Assembly (NCBI RefSeq): GCF_019396345.1
Contig: NZ_JAHKRM010000010.1
Span: 1 to 64,000, forward strand
Reading direction: 5' to 3'
Origin: Nonomuraea guangzhouensis
Lineage (GTDB): Bacteria > Actinomycetota > Actinomycetes > Streptosporangiales > Streptosporangiaceae
DNA length: 64,000 bases
Shown here: in pieces, positions 44,073 to 51,376 of the stretch
Layout: each line of letters begins with the position of its first letter
How positions within the stretch are numbered: position 1 is the first letter of the stretch
Translations under genes and position numbers: made by a program
Notes under the pieces: generated by a model
What the model was told of the DNA's origin: nothing
What the model saw: the letters and a program-made list of their open reading frames with translations, nothing else
Databases searched by the model: none

Positions 44073-44108
44073 CTTCAGCCCGGCGTCATCCGTGACGCCG
44101 GGCTGAAG
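44073..44108. terminator. Perfect 16-base-pair terminator hairpin
   Basis: CTTCAGCCCGGCGTCA (44073-44088), loop TCCG, TGACGCCGGGCTGAAG (44093-44108), with no mismatch. No T tract, as is usual here. It lies between whiB and the convergent DUF397 gene and is the strongest stem in the window. Confidence 0.8.
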
Positions 44109-44178
44109 TGGTTTCCGGATCTATGTGCCCCAGGATCAGCACCTTCCGTGACAGGTGCCGCTGGATCGTTACCTCTGA

Positions 44179-44221
44179 CTCGGTACCGCCGGCTCAGGCC
44201 ATCTCGGTGCCGCCGGCTCAG
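44179..44221 (+). repeat. Short direct repeat at the end of the DUF397 gene
   Basis: CTCGGTACCGCCGGCTCAG (44179-44197) and CTCGGTGCCGCCGGCTCAG (44203-44221) differ at one base, with a 24-base period. The second copy covers the DUF397 stop codon, so the repeat is a small duplication of the gene end. Confidence 0.65.
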
Positions 44222-44451
44222 ACGATCAGGTCGTCGAACTCGCCGTCCTTGGCGCCCAGCACGAACGCGGTGATCTCCGCCCGCGTGTACACCAGGGCGG
44301 GCCCCTCAGGGAAGCGCGAGTTACGCATCGCCACCTCCCCTGTGGGCAGATCGGCCACCTCGACGCAGTTGCCGTTCGGGTTGCTCCACTTGCTCTTTCG
44401 CCAGACGGCGGAAAGGCGACCGGCGGGCGTTCCGTTCCGGAACTCATGCAT
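44218..44451 (-). CDS. DUF397 protein
   Basis: A 77-residue DUF397 protein: VWRKSKWSNPNGNCVEVADLP, VAMRNSRFPEGPALVYTRAE and ITAFVLGAKDGEFDDL are the diagnostic blocks. DUF397 proteins are small, cytosolic and typical of actinomycetes, nearly always beside an XRE regulator like the next gene; some modulate it. ATG at 44451 with GAGGGAG upstream. Function unproven. Confidence 0.9.
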   Translation of the reverse strand: MHEFRNGTPAGRLSAVWRKSKWSNPNGNCVEVADLPTGEVAMRNSRFPEGPALVYTRAEITAFVLGAKDGEFDDLIV

Positions 44452-44566
44452 GGGGAAGCTCCCTCGCGCGCTTACGGATGCACGTGCAGCCGTGGTTGCG
44501 AGATCACGATACGGTAGCGACAAGATCGCTATATAGGTGATGACCAAAATCCTCTTATGGTGTGGA

Positions 44567-45454
44567 TCACACCGAAAGCAGGCGCTCCAGGAAGCGTTTG
44601 GTCTGCTCAGGGGAGTCGGCCTGGACGCTCAACCGGTCCATGACCTGCATGTAATGCTCGGACTCCGCCGGCTTGTCGAGATAGAGGGCGCTGGTGAGCT
44701 GCTCCAGGTAGACGACGTCGGGCAGGTCACGCTCGGGGAAGCGCAGGATGCTGAACGGCCCGCCGGCCGCCGCGTGCCCACCGCGTTCGAACGGGATGAC
44801 CTGAACGGTGACGTTCGGCCGTGCCGTCATCTCCAGCAGGTGCTCGACCTGCTCGCGCATCACCTCGCGGCCGCCCAGCGCGCGCCGCACCACGGCCTCG
44901 TCGATGACCGCCCACAGCTTGAGCGCCCGGTCGCCGGTCAGCCGGTCCTGGCGCCTGGTGCGCAGCGCGACGCGCCGGTCGAGCTCCGCGACGGGAGTCG
45001 TCTCGTGCGCCAGCTTGATCACCGCCCTGGCGTAGGCGGGCGTCTGGAGCAGGCCGGGCACGAACTGGTTCTCGTACGTCCTGATGACCGAGGCCGCGCC
45101 CTCCAGCCCGATATACACCTCGAACCAGCCGGGCAGCAGGTCACCGTACTTGTGCCACCAGCCGGGCGCGTTGGCCTGCCGGGCCAGTTCGAGCAGCGGC
45201 GCCCGCTCGGCGGGGTCGGTGACGCCGTAGAGCGTGAGCAGGTCGGCCACGTCGCGCTCCTTGAAGCTGACCTGGCCGAGCTCCAACCGGCTGATCTTCG
45301 CGTGAGAAGCGCGAATCGCGTACCCCGCGTCCTCCCGCGAGATACGCTGCTCCGTGCGGAGCCTGCGCAGCTGCGTACCCAGCAGAATCCGCAGGACCGT
45401 CGGGCTTCCCGGCGAGTGGCCGATCACGTTCCCTTCCGCACTCAGTGCGCTCAC
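44567..45454 (-). CDS. XRE-family regulator with DUF5753 domain (WhiJ-like)
   Basis: A 295-residue regulator. N-terminal XRE helix-turn-helix (LRRLRTEQRISREDAGYAIR; ASHAKISRLELGQ) at residues ~26-65, and the C-terminal DUF5753 sensor domain (YENQFVPGLLQTPAYARAVI; RPNVTVQVIPFERGGH). This type works with DUF397 proteins and an ATP-binding anti-sigma-like protein in the actinomycete developmental triad. Here all three are together. The start region is adjacent to an array of CAGATGC/GCATCTG half sites at 45471-45532, likely its operators. Confidence 0.92.
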   Translation of the reverse strand: MSALSAEGNVIGHSPGSPTVLRILLGTQLRRLRTEQRISREDAGYAIRASHAKISRLELGQVSFKERDVADLLTLYGVTDPAERAPLLELARQANAPGWWHKYGDLLPGWFEVYIGLEGAASVIRTYENQFVPGLLQTPAYARAVIKLAHETTPVAELDRRVALRTRRQDRLTGDRALKLWAVIDEAVVRRALGGREVMREQVEHLLEMTARPNVTVQVIPFERGGHAAAGGPFSILRFPERDLPDVVYLEQLTSALYLDKPAESEHYMQVMDRLSVQADSPEQTKRFLERLLSV

Positions 45455-45470
45455 ACTACCGCTCCCAGAT

Positions 45471-45544
45471 CATCTGCACGTGCAGATGCGATTTGCATCT
45501 GTAAACACCAAAAGTCTTGCATCGGTAAGCACACGCCGTAAAGA
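45471..45544. promoter_or_regulatory. Operator array and promoter between XRE and ATPase genes
   Basis: A perfect 18-base palindrome CATCTGCAC-GTGCAGATG (45471-45488), overlapped by CAGATGC (45483-45489) with GCATCTG (45495-45501), followed by two direct copies TTGCATCTGTAAACAC (45493-45508) and TTGCATCGGTAAGCAC (45517-45532) at a 24-base period. The last copy supplies a -35 TTGCAT (45517-45522); with 16 bases of spacer comes -10 TAAAGA (45539-45544) for the ATPase gene. The repeated GCATCTG half site is the probable XRE binding sequence. Confidence 0.65.
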
Positions 45545-45583
45545 TGGGCATTGGATCACCTAGACCGCGCTTCGGGGGCCAAG

Positions 45584-46060
45584 ATGACGACTTTCGACGC
45601 TCGGCCGCAAGCCGCCACCGGCGCTCAGGCGCCGGGTTGGCTGCTGCCCATTCTGCTCGAAGGGCGACGCGGTCCGTGTGACGCGGTCTTCCCTTTTCGC
45701 GAACTCAGCACGTTCGAGCCCGAGTGTGTGGCCTCTGCCAGGCGGTTCGTCGACCGGACGTTGACCTCGTGGGGCTCCGACGGCATCGTCTTCGATGCCC
45801 AGCTGGTGGTCTCCGAGCTCGTCACCAACGCGATGCGGCACGGCGGCGGCGCCATTCAGCTCCGGTTGCTGAGCCGGCTGCGTGAGGTGGCATGTGTGGT
45901 GAGCGACTACAGCCGGCACGCGCCGGCCGCCACCCCCGCCACCGACATCTTCGCCGAATACGGTCGCGGCCTGCGGCTGGTCGAGGCGCTCACCACGGGC
46001 TGGGGCTGGCTCACCCCCGGCGGCCAGGGCAAGCTCGTCTGGGCCGTCCTGAGCGCCTGA
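45584..46060 (+). CDS. ATP-binding anti-sigma-like protein (HATPase family)
   Basis: A 158-residue protein with a GHKL ATPase fold of the RsbW/SpoIIAB type: QLVVSELVTNAMRHGGG is the N box, and YGRGLRLVEALTTGWGW is the G box. There is no sensor or kinase dimerisation domain. Such proteins bind and sometimes phosphorylate sigma or anti-anti-sigma factors. ATG at 45584 follows GGGGGCCAAG; a TTG 33 bases earlier is possible. It diverges from the XRE gene, sharing the operator array. Confidence 0.87.
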   Translation: MTTFDARPQAATGAQAPGWLLPILLEGRRGPCDAVFPFRELSTFEPECVASARRFVDRTLTSWGSDGIVFDAQLVVSELVTNAMRHGGGAIQLRLLSRLREVACVVSDYSRHAPAATPATDIFAEYGRGLRLVEALTTGWGWLTPGGQGKLVWAVLSA

Positions 46061-46076
46061 CTCTGCTCCGAGCACC

Positions 46077-46706
46077 TCAGACCTCGGCCAGCAGTTCGAG
46101 CACGTCGGCGTCGCTGAGCTGGTCGAAGTGCTCGTACCACTGCCCGACCGCCCGGAAATCGGCCGGCATCCGCAGCACCACCACCTCGTCGGCCTCCTCG
46201 CGCATGGCCTCGACGGTGTCGCGGGCGCCCACCGGGACGGCCAGCGTCAGCCGGCCCGGCCTGGCCACGCGGACTGCCCGGAGCGCGGCCCGCGCGGTCG
46301 CGCCCGTGGCCAGGCCGTCGTCGACCACGATCACCTCGCGACCGGCGATGTCGGGCAACGGGCGGTCACCCCGATAGACCTTGACCCGGCGGGCCAGCTC
46401 GCGCCGCTCCTCCGCGACCACCTCCGCCACCGACGCGGGCGTCATCCCGAGCCTGCGCAGCAGGAGCAGGTCGAACACCGGTTCGCCGCCCTCGGCTATC
46501 GCGCCGACGCCCAGTTCGGGCGTCGGCGGATAGCCGATCTTGCGGGTGACGAGCACGTCGAGCCGGCCGCCGATGCCGCGGACGATGGGCACGGCCACCG
46601 CCACGCCGCCGCGCGGCAGCGCCAGCACGAGGGGGTTCCGCGCGCCGCGCAGGCGTTCCGCGAGCATCTCCCCTGCTTGCGCACGGTCCGCGAACAGCAG
46701 GTCCAT
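46077..46706 (-). CDS. Phosphoribosyltransferase-fold protein
   Basis: A 209-residue protein of the type I PRTase fold. The PRPP loop VIVVDDGLATGATARAA is intact, and LPRGGVAVAVPI plus DVLVTRKIGYP match a widespread group of stand-alone phosphoribosyltransferases often annotated beside erythromycin esterase or dienelactone hydrolase. Cytosolic. Substrate unknown. It follows rsgA by 17 bases on the same strand, perhaps co-transcribed. Confidence 0.87.
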   Translation of the reverse strand: MDLLFADRAQAGEMLAERLRGARNPLVLALPRGGVAVAVPIVRGIGGRLDVLVTRKIGYPPTPELGVGAIAEGGEPVFDLLLLRRLGMTPASVAEVVAEERRELARRVKVYRGDRPLPDIAGREVIVVDDGLATGATARAALRAVRVARPGRLTLAVPVGARDTVEAMREEADEVVVLRMPADFRAVGQWYEHFDQLSDADVLELLAEV

Positions 46707-46723
46707 GCAGGGGTATTACCCGA

Positions 46724-47821
46724 TCAGGGCCGGTTTCTGCCCGTCCGGCGCATCTCCTTGTGAATGACCTTCCACTTGTCCCGCTGCTCCTTGCGGAGCC
46801 GCGCGTCGGTGCGCGAGGCCATCCAGGTGGCCTCGCGCTGGAGCTTGCGCCAGCTCAGCAGCCGCCGCTCGGGCAGCTCGCCGTTCTCCAGCGCGGCGAG
46901 CACCGCGCAGCCGGGCTCGCTCTCGTGGCCGCAGTCGTCGAACCGGCAGCCGGCCGCCAGCTCCTCGATGTCGGAGAAGACGAGTTCGACACCCTCGCTC
47001 ATGTCGTAGAGGCCGACCCGGCGGATGCCCGGCGTGTCGATGACCAGCCCGCCGCCCGGCAGCGGGATCAGCTCCCGGTGCACGGTGGTGTGGCGGCCCC
47101 GCCCGTCGGCGGCGCGCACCTGCTGGGTGTCCATCACCCCGCCACCCGCCATGGCGTTGACGAGCGTGGACTTGCCCGCGCCCGACGGGCCGAGCACGAC
47201 GGCCGTGCGCGAGCCTTCGAGGTAGCCGCGGGCGAGCTCGACGCCGTCGCCGCGCATCGAGGAGACGGCGTGCACGTCGACGCCCGGCGCCGCGGTGCGC
47301 ACGTCGGCGAGGAGCTCGTCCAGGCCCCGGTCGAACAGGTCGGACTTGGTGACGAGCACGACCGGCGTGCCGCCGGACTCCCAGGCCAGGGCGACGAGCC
47401 GCTCGATGCGGCCCAGGTCGGCGAAGTCCGTGGCGTGCATGGACGGCTCGGCGACGAAGACGATGTCGACGTTGGCCGCGAGCACCTGGCCCTGGCCGTC
47501 GCCGGACAGCCCGCCGCGCGAGTCGCGGCTGACGCCGCCCCGGACGAAGGCGCTGGTTCGCGGCAGGACCGCGTCGAGCTCGTACCGGCCCTCTGGGAGC
47601 TCTCTGAGCGCGACCCAGTCTCCGACACAGGGCAGCGCCACGGGGTCGTCAGCGGACGCCCTGCGGACGCGGGCGCCGTATTTGGCGTGCTGCTGCCCGT
47701 CGGCGGCGATCACCTCGGCGGCGCCGCGATCGACCCGGGACACCCGGGCCGGGACGGTCAGCGGTGGCAGCTCGGCGGCGCGGGATTCGGTCCAGCCGAG
47801 CAGGAACAGATCGGAAAACAA
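46724..47821 (-). CDS. rsgA: Ribosome small subunit-dependent GTPase RsgA
   Basis: A 365-residue circularly permuted GTPase. Order G4-G1-G3 is seen: TKSD (158-161), GPSGAGKST (211-219), DTPG (262-265). An N-terminal OB fold precedes, and a C-terminal zinc finger (CRFDDCGHESEPGC) follows. It checks 30S maturation. The start is TTG at 47821; it gives the conserved LFLLGW opening but has no strong ribosome site. A 17-codon frame with an excellent ribosome site lies about 50 bases upstream on the same strand and may regulate it. Confidence 0.92.
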   Translation of the reverse strand: MFSDLFLLGWTESRAAELPPLTVPARVSRVDRGAAEVIAADGQQHAKYGARVRRASADDPVALPCVGDWVALRELPEGRYELDAVLPRTSAFVRGGVSRDSRGGLSGDGQGQVLAANVDIVFVAEPSMHATDFADLGRIERLVALAWESGGTPVVLVTKSDLFDRGLDELLADVRTAAPGVDVHAVSSMRGDGVELARGYLEGSRTAVVLGPSGAGKSTLVNAMAGGGVMDTQQVRAADGRGRHTTVHRELIPLPGGGLVIDTPGIRRVGLYDMSEGVELVFSDIEELAAGCRFDDCGHESEPGCAVLAALENGELPERRLLSWRKLQREATWMASRTDARLRKEQRDKWKVIHKEMRRTGRNRP

Positions 47822-47869
47822 CGGAGTGACACCTTTGTGGTCGAGAAGGACCCGGGTCGCTACGCGTGA

Positions 47870-47923
47870 CTACGCGGACACCCGGAGGTTGACAGACGGC
47901 AAGCGGAACAGAACAACCCGCAT
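47870..47923 (-). CDS. 17-codon upstream open reading frame with a near-perfect ribosome site
   Basis: Read leftward, GCGAGGAGGTGAAGACC precedes an ATG at 47923, and the frame encodes MRVVLFRLPSVNLRVSA and stops at 47870. The ribosome site AGGAGGTGA is as good as any in the window. It lies 49 bases upstream of the TTG of rsgA. It could be a leader peptide for rsgA or a short regulatory peptide; no Cys, Trp or other run of one amino acid suggests attenuation. Confidence 0.5.
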   Translation of the reverse strand: MRVVLFRLPSVNLRVSA

Positions 47924-48003
47924 GGTCTTCACCTCCTCGCTCCTGTTGGGGACAGACTCTACGCATCCCTGCTGGGGATTCGCAACGACTTTCTTCCCGA
48001 TCT

Positions 48004-48034
48004 ATTGAACCTGGGGCCACATTCTGCGCGTACT
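48004..48034 (+). promoter_or_regulatory. Autoregulated ECF promoter of the sigma operon
   Basis: ATTGAACC (48004-48011), 15 bases, CGCGTACT (48027-48034), followed by TCCTGCCG. The same two blocks with the same 15-base gap precede the CHRD gene at 49459-49489. The GAAC / CGTA pair with a 17-base spacer from AACC to CGTA is a standard ECF promoter shape. Confidence 0.75.
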
Positions 48035-48112
48035 TCCTGCCGACTGCACTTTGAAAGGGGAATGATGCGAGTCAGCACGTGTCCCCCGCCCTCGGCCGAG
48101 GGAGTCGCCCCC

Positions 48113-48661
48113 ATGGGCAAGCCACGCTCACGCCACCGGATGAGGCGAGTACGTCCGGATGACGAAGTGGTCGTCTCCACGCTCTACCGGGAGTACCACC
48201 GGCCGCTGCTGGCATTCGTGATCCGGCTGACGGCGGGCGATCGGCAATGGGCCGAGGACGTCGTGCAGGAGACCATGATCCGCGCCTGGCGAAGTTCCGA
48301 GCAGCTCGATCCTGACTCAGCTTCCCTTATGCCCTGGCTAGCGACGGTCGCACGCCGTATCGTGATCGATGACCGGCGGCGCAAGGAAGCCCGCCCGCCG
48401 GAATCAGGCGACGGCCCGCTGGAGAGCATGCCTGTGCCGGACGAGATGGAGGGACTGCTGCACCAGGTGGTCGTATCCGAGGCGCTGATGGCGTTATCAC
48501 CGGCCCACCGCGAGATCCTCAACGAGACGATCTTGCGAGACCGGTCGGTCAACGACGCCGCGTTGGCGCTCGGCATACCCGTTGGCACAGTGAAGTCCCG
48601 GGTTTATTACGCGGTCCGCGCGTTGCGCGTCGCACTGCAGGAGAGAGGGGTGACGGCGTGA
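48113..48661 (+). CDS. ECF RNA polymerase sigma factor
   Basis: A 182-residue extracytoplasmic-function sigma factor. Region 2 (VSTLYREYHRPLLAFVIRLT; WAEDVVQETMIRAWR; MPWLATVARRIVIDDRRR) and region 4 (LMALSPAHREILNETILRDR; VNDAALALGIPVGTVKSRVY) are complete. The group with a directly coupled zinc anti-sigma gene is clear. ATG at 48113 follows GAGGGAG; in-frame ATGs at 48062/48065 have GGGGA but close spacing and would add 16-17 residues. The stop overlaps the anti-sigma GTG. Its promoter motif recurs before the CHRD gene. Confidence 0.92.
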   Translation: MGKPRSRHRMRRVRPDDEVVVSTLYREYHRPLLAFVIRLTAGDRQWAEDVVQETMIRAWRSSEQLDPDSASLMPWLATVARRIVIDDRRRKEARPPESGDGPLESMPVPDEMEGLLHQVVVSEALMALSPAHREILNETILRDRSVNDAALALGIPVGTVKSRVYYAVRALRVALQERGVTA

Positions 48662-49374
48662 ACAGAGTCGAGCATACGGACGTAGGCGCCTACGCCCTCG
48701 GCCTGCTGGACGACGACGACAGGCTGGCCTTCGAAGCGCACCTCGCCTTCTGCCCGTCGTGCACGGCGGAACTGTCCGAGCTGGCCGGGGTGGCCAGCGT
48801 GCTGACGGGGATCGGGCCGGTGCGAGCAGACCCCCCTCCTGATTACGGGCAGGCCGATGTCATCGACCTGCTCCGGCGTCAGAAGGCGGAGGACCGGCGG
48901 TCCAGGAAGAGCACGTTAGTGATCGGGCTGGCGGCCTCGGTCGCGCTGGTGGCCGGCGGACTCGCGGTCGGCACCCAACTCGGGGGCAATGACGCGGCGC
49001 CGGTCGTGGCGTCGGACCAGCACGCGCATCTGGGCCCCGCGGAGCAGTTCTACGCCGACGGGACGCCGATCCCGGGCGTCGGCGCGGACGGCGTGTCCGG
49101 CGGGCTGGTGCTGGAGTCCAAGGGCTGGGGCACGCATGCCGCGCTCAAGCTCGCGGGGGTGAAGGGACCGCTCGAATGCGAGCTGATCTCGGTGTCGAAG
49201 TCGGGGCAGAAGCGGATCATGACCGGCTGGTCGGTGCCGCCCGCCGGATATGGCGTGCCCGGTTCGCCCGAGCCCCTCTACATGCACGGGGGCAGTCCAT
49301 GGAAGATTCAGGACATCGATCATTTCGAAGTGGTCACCACCACAGGTAAGACTTTACTTACCGTCAGAGCCTGA
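48658..49374 (+). CDS. Zinc-binding anti-sigma factor (membrane)
   Basis: A 238-residue membrane protein. The N-terminal cytosolic anti-sigma domain has the zinc motif H28-x3-C32-x2-C35 (EAHLAFCPSCTAEL), followed by a charged linker, one membrane helix at about 87-108 (LVIGLAASVALVAGGLAVG) and an extracellular domain of ~130 residues that resembles RskA-type anti-sigma factors. It holds the ECF sigma inactive until a surface or redox signal. GTG start overlaps the sigma stop. A good terminator follows. Confidence 0.9.
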   Translation: MNRVEHTDVGAYALGLLDDDDRLAFEAHLAFCPSCTAELSELAGVASVLTGIGPVRADPPPDYGQADVIDLLRRQKAEDRRSRKSTLVIGLAASVALVAGGLAVGTQLGGNDAAPVVASDQHAHLGPAEQFYADGTPIPGVGADGVSGGLVLESKGWGTHAALKLAGVKGPLECELISVSKSGQKRIMTGWSVPPAGYGVPGSPEPLYMHGGSPWKIQDIDHFEVVTTTGKTLLTVRA

Positions 49375-49387
49375 ACGAGCACTTCAG

Positions 49388-49420
49388 AAGCCCTTCCACC
49401 GCAGGTGGGAGGGCTTTTTT
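49388..49420 (+). terminator. Rho-independent terminator of the sigma/anti-sigma operon
   Basis: AAGCCCTTCCACC (49388-49400), loop GCA, GGTGGGAGGGCTT (49404-49416), one G-U pair, then a run of six T (49415-49420). This is the only classical T-tailed terminator seen in the window. Confidence 0.9.
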
Positions 49421-49458
49421 ATACCCCTCGCCTTATGTGTACTTTTACCGATAACTCG

Positions 49459-49489
49459 ATTGAACCCCTTCGAGGCCGGGTCGCGTACT
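49459..49489 (+). promoter_or_regulatory. ECF promoter of the CHRD gene
   Basis: ATTGAACC (49459-49466), 15 bases, CGCGTACT (49482-49489), followed by GCTTGCCG. Both blocks and the gap are identical to the promoter of the sigma operon (48004-48034), so the CHRD protein is very likely a target of the neighbouring sigma factor. Confidence 0.78.
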
Positions 49490-49534
49490 GCTTGCCGTAC
49501 CAACCCGAATGACAATCCTTGAAGAGGTTTCATC

Positions 49535-50836
49535 ATGTCGATTCGCACGCTCGCCCTGTCCGGGGCACTGCTCGCCACCGGCCTTCTCGCTCCCGTCACC
49601 GCGGCTCAGGCGACTGTCGCGGCCTCCGGTGACGACGTGTACCTCGCCGCCGGATTGCGTGGCGCCAACGAGGTGGGCGTCAAGGGTGACGCCGATGGCC
49701 GTTCGACCGTCGTCATCAAGATCAGTGGCAACGAGGTCACGTTCGCGGCCCGCTGGAACAAGATCGACTCACCTACCGCCGGGCACATCCACCAGGCTGC
49801 CAAGGGTGCCAACGGCGACGTCAAGCTCGAGTTCTTCACCAAGCCGCTGCCCACGTCCGCGCTCGGCGTGACCGGCACCGTCACAGCCGACCCGACGCTG
49901 GTCAAGGCGCTGATCGACGACCCCGGCGGCTTCTACGCCAACCTGCACGACGCCGCCCACCCCAAGGGCGCGGTCCGCGGCCAGTTCCACCGGCTGAACA
50001 AGCCGATCGACCTCAACGGCGTCCTCCAGGGCAGCAACCAGGCCACGCTCTCCTCACGCGCCGACGGCACCAAGGAAGTGCCGGCCGACGACGGCAAGAA
50101 GCGCGGTGACCAGGACGGTCAGGCCACCTGGTGGCTGCGCCCGAACGGCTCGGTCATCGGCTACACGGCCTTCTGGACCGGGCTCGCCCCGGTGACCAAC
50201 GGCCACATCCACAAGGGAGCGAGCGGCAAGAACGGCGACGTGGTCGCCGACCTGTTCGCCGACGCCGCGGGCCTGCCGTCGAACCTGACCGGCATAGCGG
50301 GCGAGACCAAGGTCGCCGCGCCGATCGTCAAGCGCATCGCCGCCAACCCCGGCCGCTACTACACGAACCTGCACACCACGGAGTTCAACGGCGGCGCGGT
50401 GCGCGGCCAACTCTCCGGCGACCCGTTCGACCACCCCCGCGCGGTCACCGCCGAGGTCCTGAAGGGCGCCCAGATCTACGCCTGCACCCAGCAGCCCGGC
50501 GCGGCCCCCGCCTTCACCCAGTTCGGCGTGTCCGCCAAACTGCGGCGCGGCATCGACCACTCCTTCGTGACCCCCGCCGCCGGACCACCGCAGTGGATCG
50601 CTCCAGACGGCAGCGCGGTGCGCGGAACCCTCGTCACCAAGACCCCGAACGGCGACGGCAACATCCCCGAACTGGTCCTGGACGCCACCCAGTCCGGCAA
50701 GAACACCGGCCTGCTGGCCCACGCCACCACGATCCTGCGCCTCAACACCGAGGGCGGCGTGGCCCCCGCGGGCACCTGCACCGTGGGCGCCAAGACCCAG
50801 GTCGACTACAAGGCCGACTATCTCTTCCTGGGCTGA
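49535..50836 (+). CDS. Exported protein with two CHRD domains and a DUF3455 tail
   Basis: A 433-residue exported protein with a signal peptide (TLALSGALLATGLLAPVTAAQA). Two CHRD domains follow: residues ~34-145 (with GHIHQAAKGANGDV and FYANLHDAAHPKGAVRGQF) and ~160-290 (GHIHKGASGKNGDVV; YYTNLHTTEFNGGAVRGQL). The C-terminal ~140 residues look like DUF3455 (AQIYACTQQPGAA; KLRRGIDHSFVTP). CHRD domains are extracellular and bind metals or surfaces. ATG at 49535 has GAAGAGG nine bases upstream. Controlled by the ECF promoter just upstream. Confidence 0.88.
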   Translation: MSIRTLALSGALLATGLLAPVTAAQATVAASGDDVYLAAGLRGANEVGVKGDADGRSTVVIKISGNEVTFAARWNKIDSPTAGHIHQAAKGANGDVKLEFFTKPLPTSALGVTGTVTADPTLVKALIDDPGGFYANLHDAAHPKGAVRGQFHRLNKPIDLNGVLQGSNQATLSSRADGTKEVPADDGKKRGDQDGQATWWLRPNGSVIGYTAFWTGLAPVTNGHIHKGASGKNGDVVADLFADAAGLPSNLTGIAGETKVAAPIVKRIAANPGRYYTNLHTTEFNGGAVRGQLSGDPFDHPRAVTAEVLKGAQIYACTQQPGAAPAFTQFGVSAKLRRGIDHSFVTPAAGPPQWIAPDGSAVRGTLVTKTPNGDGNIPELVLDATQSGKNTGLLAHATTILRLNTEGGVAPAGTCTVGAKTQVDYKADYLFLG

Positions 50837-50838
50837 CT

Positions 50839-50868
50839 GTTCCTGGGCCGGCCGTTCCTGGGCCGGCC
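50839..50868 (+). repeat. 15-base tandem duplication after the CHRD stop
   Basis: GTTCCTGGGCCGGCC occurs twice without a gap (50839-50853, 50854-50868), and a variant (CTCTTCCTGGGCTGA) forms the end of the gene itself. The pattern looks like replication slippage of the last codons, starting just after the stop. Confidence 0.7.
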
Positions 50869-50970
50869 GACCAACTGAAGACCAGGTCCGAGCGGGCGAT
50901 TCGGTCCCGCCCGCAAGGACCGCCCCCGGCTGATGGCGGCGACTTTCCCCCGCCCGCCACCGGCCACCGC

Positions 50971-51042
50971 CTTCGGGGGCAAACCGGCCCGCCCCCGAAG
51001 GCACCCGACGCCCCGCCGTAACCCTCCGTACGGCGGGGCGTC
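50971..51042 (+). terminator. Two consecutive hairpins after the CHRD gene
   Basis: CTTCGGGGGC (50971-50980) pairs with GCCCCCGAAG (50991-51000), and GACGCCCCGCCGTA (51007-51020) pairs with TACGGCGGGGCGTC (51029-51042) without mismatch. The second is a strong terminator. The remaining sequence from 50837 to about 51156 shows no gene. Confidence 0.75.
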
Positions 51043-51156
51043 CGCGTGTCTTCTCTGCTGTTACGGCCTCTCTTGTTACGCGCCGCCGCGCTCATCCCCA
51101 CCGACCAGGGCTTTTCAGAGCCGATCTGTTACGCACCCCCCGCTGACCAGCGCTCC

Positions 51157-51273
51157 CTGAAGGATTCAGCCTGGCAGCAGAAGATGACCGACGCCGACAA
51201 GCGCGGCCTGACCCCGCTGTTCTGGTCCAACGCCAACCTCTACGGCATCATCGGCCTCGGCCTGGCCGCCTGA
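51157..51273 (+). pseudogene. Probable Tn3-family transposase relic
   Basis: The last ~39 codons of a small frame read AWQQKMTDADKRGLTPLFWS then NANLYGIIGLGL. This resembles the KMTpADkRaLtPLFWthvNPYGrF segment near the C-terminus of actinobacterial Tn3-type TnpA, with the frame lost after it. A resolvase-like remnant lies 4 kb to the right (55210-55650). No terminal inverted repeat was recognised. Identification rests on this short match only. Confidence 0.45.
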
Positions 51274-51376
51274 CCTGCCCCGCTCCTGGCGATCAGGCCG
51301 ATCGCGATATCGGAGCGGCACGACGCAGAGCGGCAGGGACAGCCGCTCCCCAGTGGGAGGTCCGAGGCCGGGATGT

